Shown here piece by piece: positions 61,949 through 64,000 of a DNA stretch of 64,000 nucleotides; position 1 is the first letter of the stretch, and each line of letters begins with the position of its first letter. The stretch lies in contig JBAMJV010009425.1 of the NCBI GenBank assembly GCA_037951105.1, forward strand, positions 29,699-93,698, read 5' to 3'. Source of the stretch: Echinarachnius parma (taxonomy: Eukaryota; Echinodermata; Echinoidea; Clypeasteroida; Echinarachniidae). The notes beneath the pieces were generated by a model. It searched no databases and had not been told where the DNA came from. It saw nothing but the letters and a program-made list of their open reading frames with translations. Both the position numbers and the translations under genes were made by a program.

Positions 61949-64000
61949 AGCTAAACAGAAGTACTGGAAAACACCCCACGCACCTCAAATTATACGTTTT
62001 TTGTATTTTTTTATCACAGACACCACACTGTCATAATTCTCCATAGTGGAGAATTTTAACTTATACATTACTTATTACCCCGATTCGATTCGTCCGGACA
62101 TGAACAATGCGTGCAAAGCTTTTCACAGCGGTGCACATGGAAAGTTCATATTATATTTCTGTAATTAACGGTATTAAGGTTCAAATTATACCATATAAAT
62201 CATCGTTATATTATTTACAATGTTATTATACAAATTAACAATATTTTTCAATTAATTTGGCTAATTTAATGTAGATGCATTCTGTAATATTTCACAATTA
62301 ATTATCTTACATGAGAAATATATTATATTAAATTGTCCATTCCCCCCAAAAAGTACGACAAATATAAACTTGAAAACTATTCATACTTCCCTATATCCTG
62401 AGTTCATGGGTCTGTAAAAGAAGACTTGTATATATATTGTGTAGGACAATACAGGGGGCTTTGTTCCAAAGACAATATAACTAGTCTGATAATGGAGACA
62501 ATGGTTAATACCATTTTTTAAAATCATGATATATGTGTTTGTTAGGTGCATTATACACTACTGTAATTCTGACCTTCATCATGTTCATCGACGTAGGTCG
62601 GTTTGTTACCTACGTCTGTTTAGGGCAGGAATACGATAACTCATTGTTATACGTTGTACATTTCATCGACGAGGACTTTCCCAAGTGTCATTTATTCAAT
62701 ATCATCATACACAGCATATCTTCACTGACAAGAATTTAAGATAAAATAAGTATGTTCTTCAGCTGAGTGAGTAGTTTTCAATAAAAACAGCAACGCAGCT
62801 TTATCAGGGTTAAATGCAGTATGGACCTGGATGAGCATTGCCTTGTTCCACGTGATGCTATTCCTGTTTGGGACTTAATGCTTATTCGGCCTTCTGGTCT
62901 GTTGAAATTTAATTTAATTTCAGACAAGTGCAAGAATTTCCTTGTGAAAAATGTTCAATATATTATTTTATAACGACGGGCATCCAAAAGGTTGATAGTC
63001 CGATCTTGAAGGAGCAGGAAGTTGGGCTACCTAATGTTGTGTATGCAATGTTGCATCCTCCGCATGGTCAGTGATGCAAAGCCAGGTCAGTTGTATTCTT
63101 GTCTTTGTTTTAGACTGGCCGTCCATATTGCAGTGTTCGTTGATTACCAACAATCATTTGGAAATTGAAGCAATGTCAACCGATGAGAGGCATGTGCCTG
63201 CTGCGGGACAAAACGCTTGCTCACAAGAGCTGGGTTGACCTGACAAAAGCCACATACTGTGGGATGGGGTTGTTGCCGCTTCCACCCTTCCACCTGGCAG
63301 CGTTAGATGCCATTTTTAAACAGATGAGGAAACAATTAGGCCAACAATGCTGTTATGAATGTTTCCGAGGGGTTTCTCAAGAGACTTCATCAAGGAGGCC
63401 CTGGATGCCCTCAGTTATTGAAAAGTGCGTGGCTTTGAATGAGGATTATTTGGAGAAGTGGACATAATTATAGCTATATTTAATTGATGGTTCACCTTAA
63501 CTCCTTCAGGGTCATGATATGATTTTGTTCAAAGCCCCTCGTATACCAGTAATGTTTATTACTTATAACTTATATTACCAGTACTCAAAATCTTTGAAAT
63601 AACATATTTGAACTATTTTGATAGACTACTGTCATAGTGGCATTCTAAACATTTTGAACTTAGCATATTAACTGAATAACAATCAAGTTATGTATATATA
63701 ATGCAAACAGAACTATTATCATATGTAAATAAGCATCAACTGCATTATAATATTACGTTAATAAGTATTTACTGACTTTAGAATAATAATGTAAATAGGC
63801 CTTAACTAATATTTTGCACATACTAACGAAAGTACAAAGGAACTTTGAGCAGTATGATCCTTAGTAAGTTCATGTATTTACTTTCCAATTAAGTGTCAAT
63901 TGTCAATTCTATTTCATATTATATTGCATGTACACAAACACGGTAATAACATCAACAGTTCAAGAAAATAAATATTTTAAAATAATGTAATGTCCGTAAA
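61949..64000. other. Sequence downstream of gene 2
   Basis: Parts match the region downstream of gene 1. Frames at 62533-62739 (68 codons) and 63165-63467 (100 codons) have no family features I recognise. A short hairpin (ATTCTCCATAGTGGAGAAT) lies near 62036. No gene supported. Confidence 0.4.
63165..63467 (+). other. Unclassified 100-codon frame
   Basis: Starts MKQCQPMRGMCLLRDK; has a CCYECF motif and WMPSVIEKCVALNEDYLEKW. Its base composition is less AT-rich than the flanks (62900-63470), so it may be a relic of a gene or transposon. Another frame of the same stretch is also partly open, so the coding frame is unsure. Confidence 0.2.

Noticed and set aside
62030-62060. Hairpin ATTCTCCATAGTGGAGAAT as a terminator
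   Set aside because: Bacterial-type terminators do not apply here; short chance palindrome.

Overview
Eukaryotic (animal) genomic DNA, AT-rich and intron-rich, dominated by transposable elements. The only host genes I can support are two tandem, same-strand copies of a divergent nicotinic-acetylcholine-receptor-like (Cys-loop) ion-channel subunit. The intron plan (a 45-nt exon then a 110-nt exon) is the classical animal nAChR plan. CR1/L2-like LINEs, an L1/Tx1-like LINE, a tRNA-derived SINE and many MITEs suggest a marine invertebrate, perhaps a deuterostome. The phylum cannot be fixed from the sequence alone.

Layout. 1-3.4 kb and 4.96-7.5 kb are a tandem duplication of the 5' region and first exon; the outer copy has lost one base in its signal-peptide exon. 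Gene 1 runs from 6.4 to 33.8 kb with nine exons and a 413-residue product carrying signal peptide, Cys-loop and M1-M4. Its fifth intron is 16.8 kb and holds a CR1-like LINE (18.2-21.8 kb), an L1-like LINE nested in a MITE (22.3-26.6 kb), a tRNA-SINE (27.9-28.2 kb) and a long TG tract. That load lies between two perfect 20-bp inverted repeats 15.4 kb apart. 33.8-40 kb is intergenic, with MITEs and palindromes. Gene 2 runs from 41.1 to 61.9 kb. It matches gene 1 exon for exon except that the Cys-loop exon (exon 5) is absent, exon 8 is duplicated, and an intact 995-codon LINE reverse-transcriptase ORF sits in intron 3. Two fold-back elements and two TTAA-flanked MITEs also lie within gene 2. 62-64 kb is downstream sequence resembling the sequence downstream of gene 1.

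Biology. The products would be plasma-membrane pentameric cation-channel subunits: Glu at -1' and Leu at 9' of M2 are kept. They lack the loop A Tyr, the loop B Trp and the loop C Cys pair of acetylcholine-binding alpha subunits. Main points of interest: the frame-neutral loss of the Cys-loop exon in gene 2; the in-frame duplicated exon 8 with a 42-nt spacer; a conserved MA-helix-like reading frame in the last intron; and several insertions whose target sites can be read by comparing the duplicated copies.
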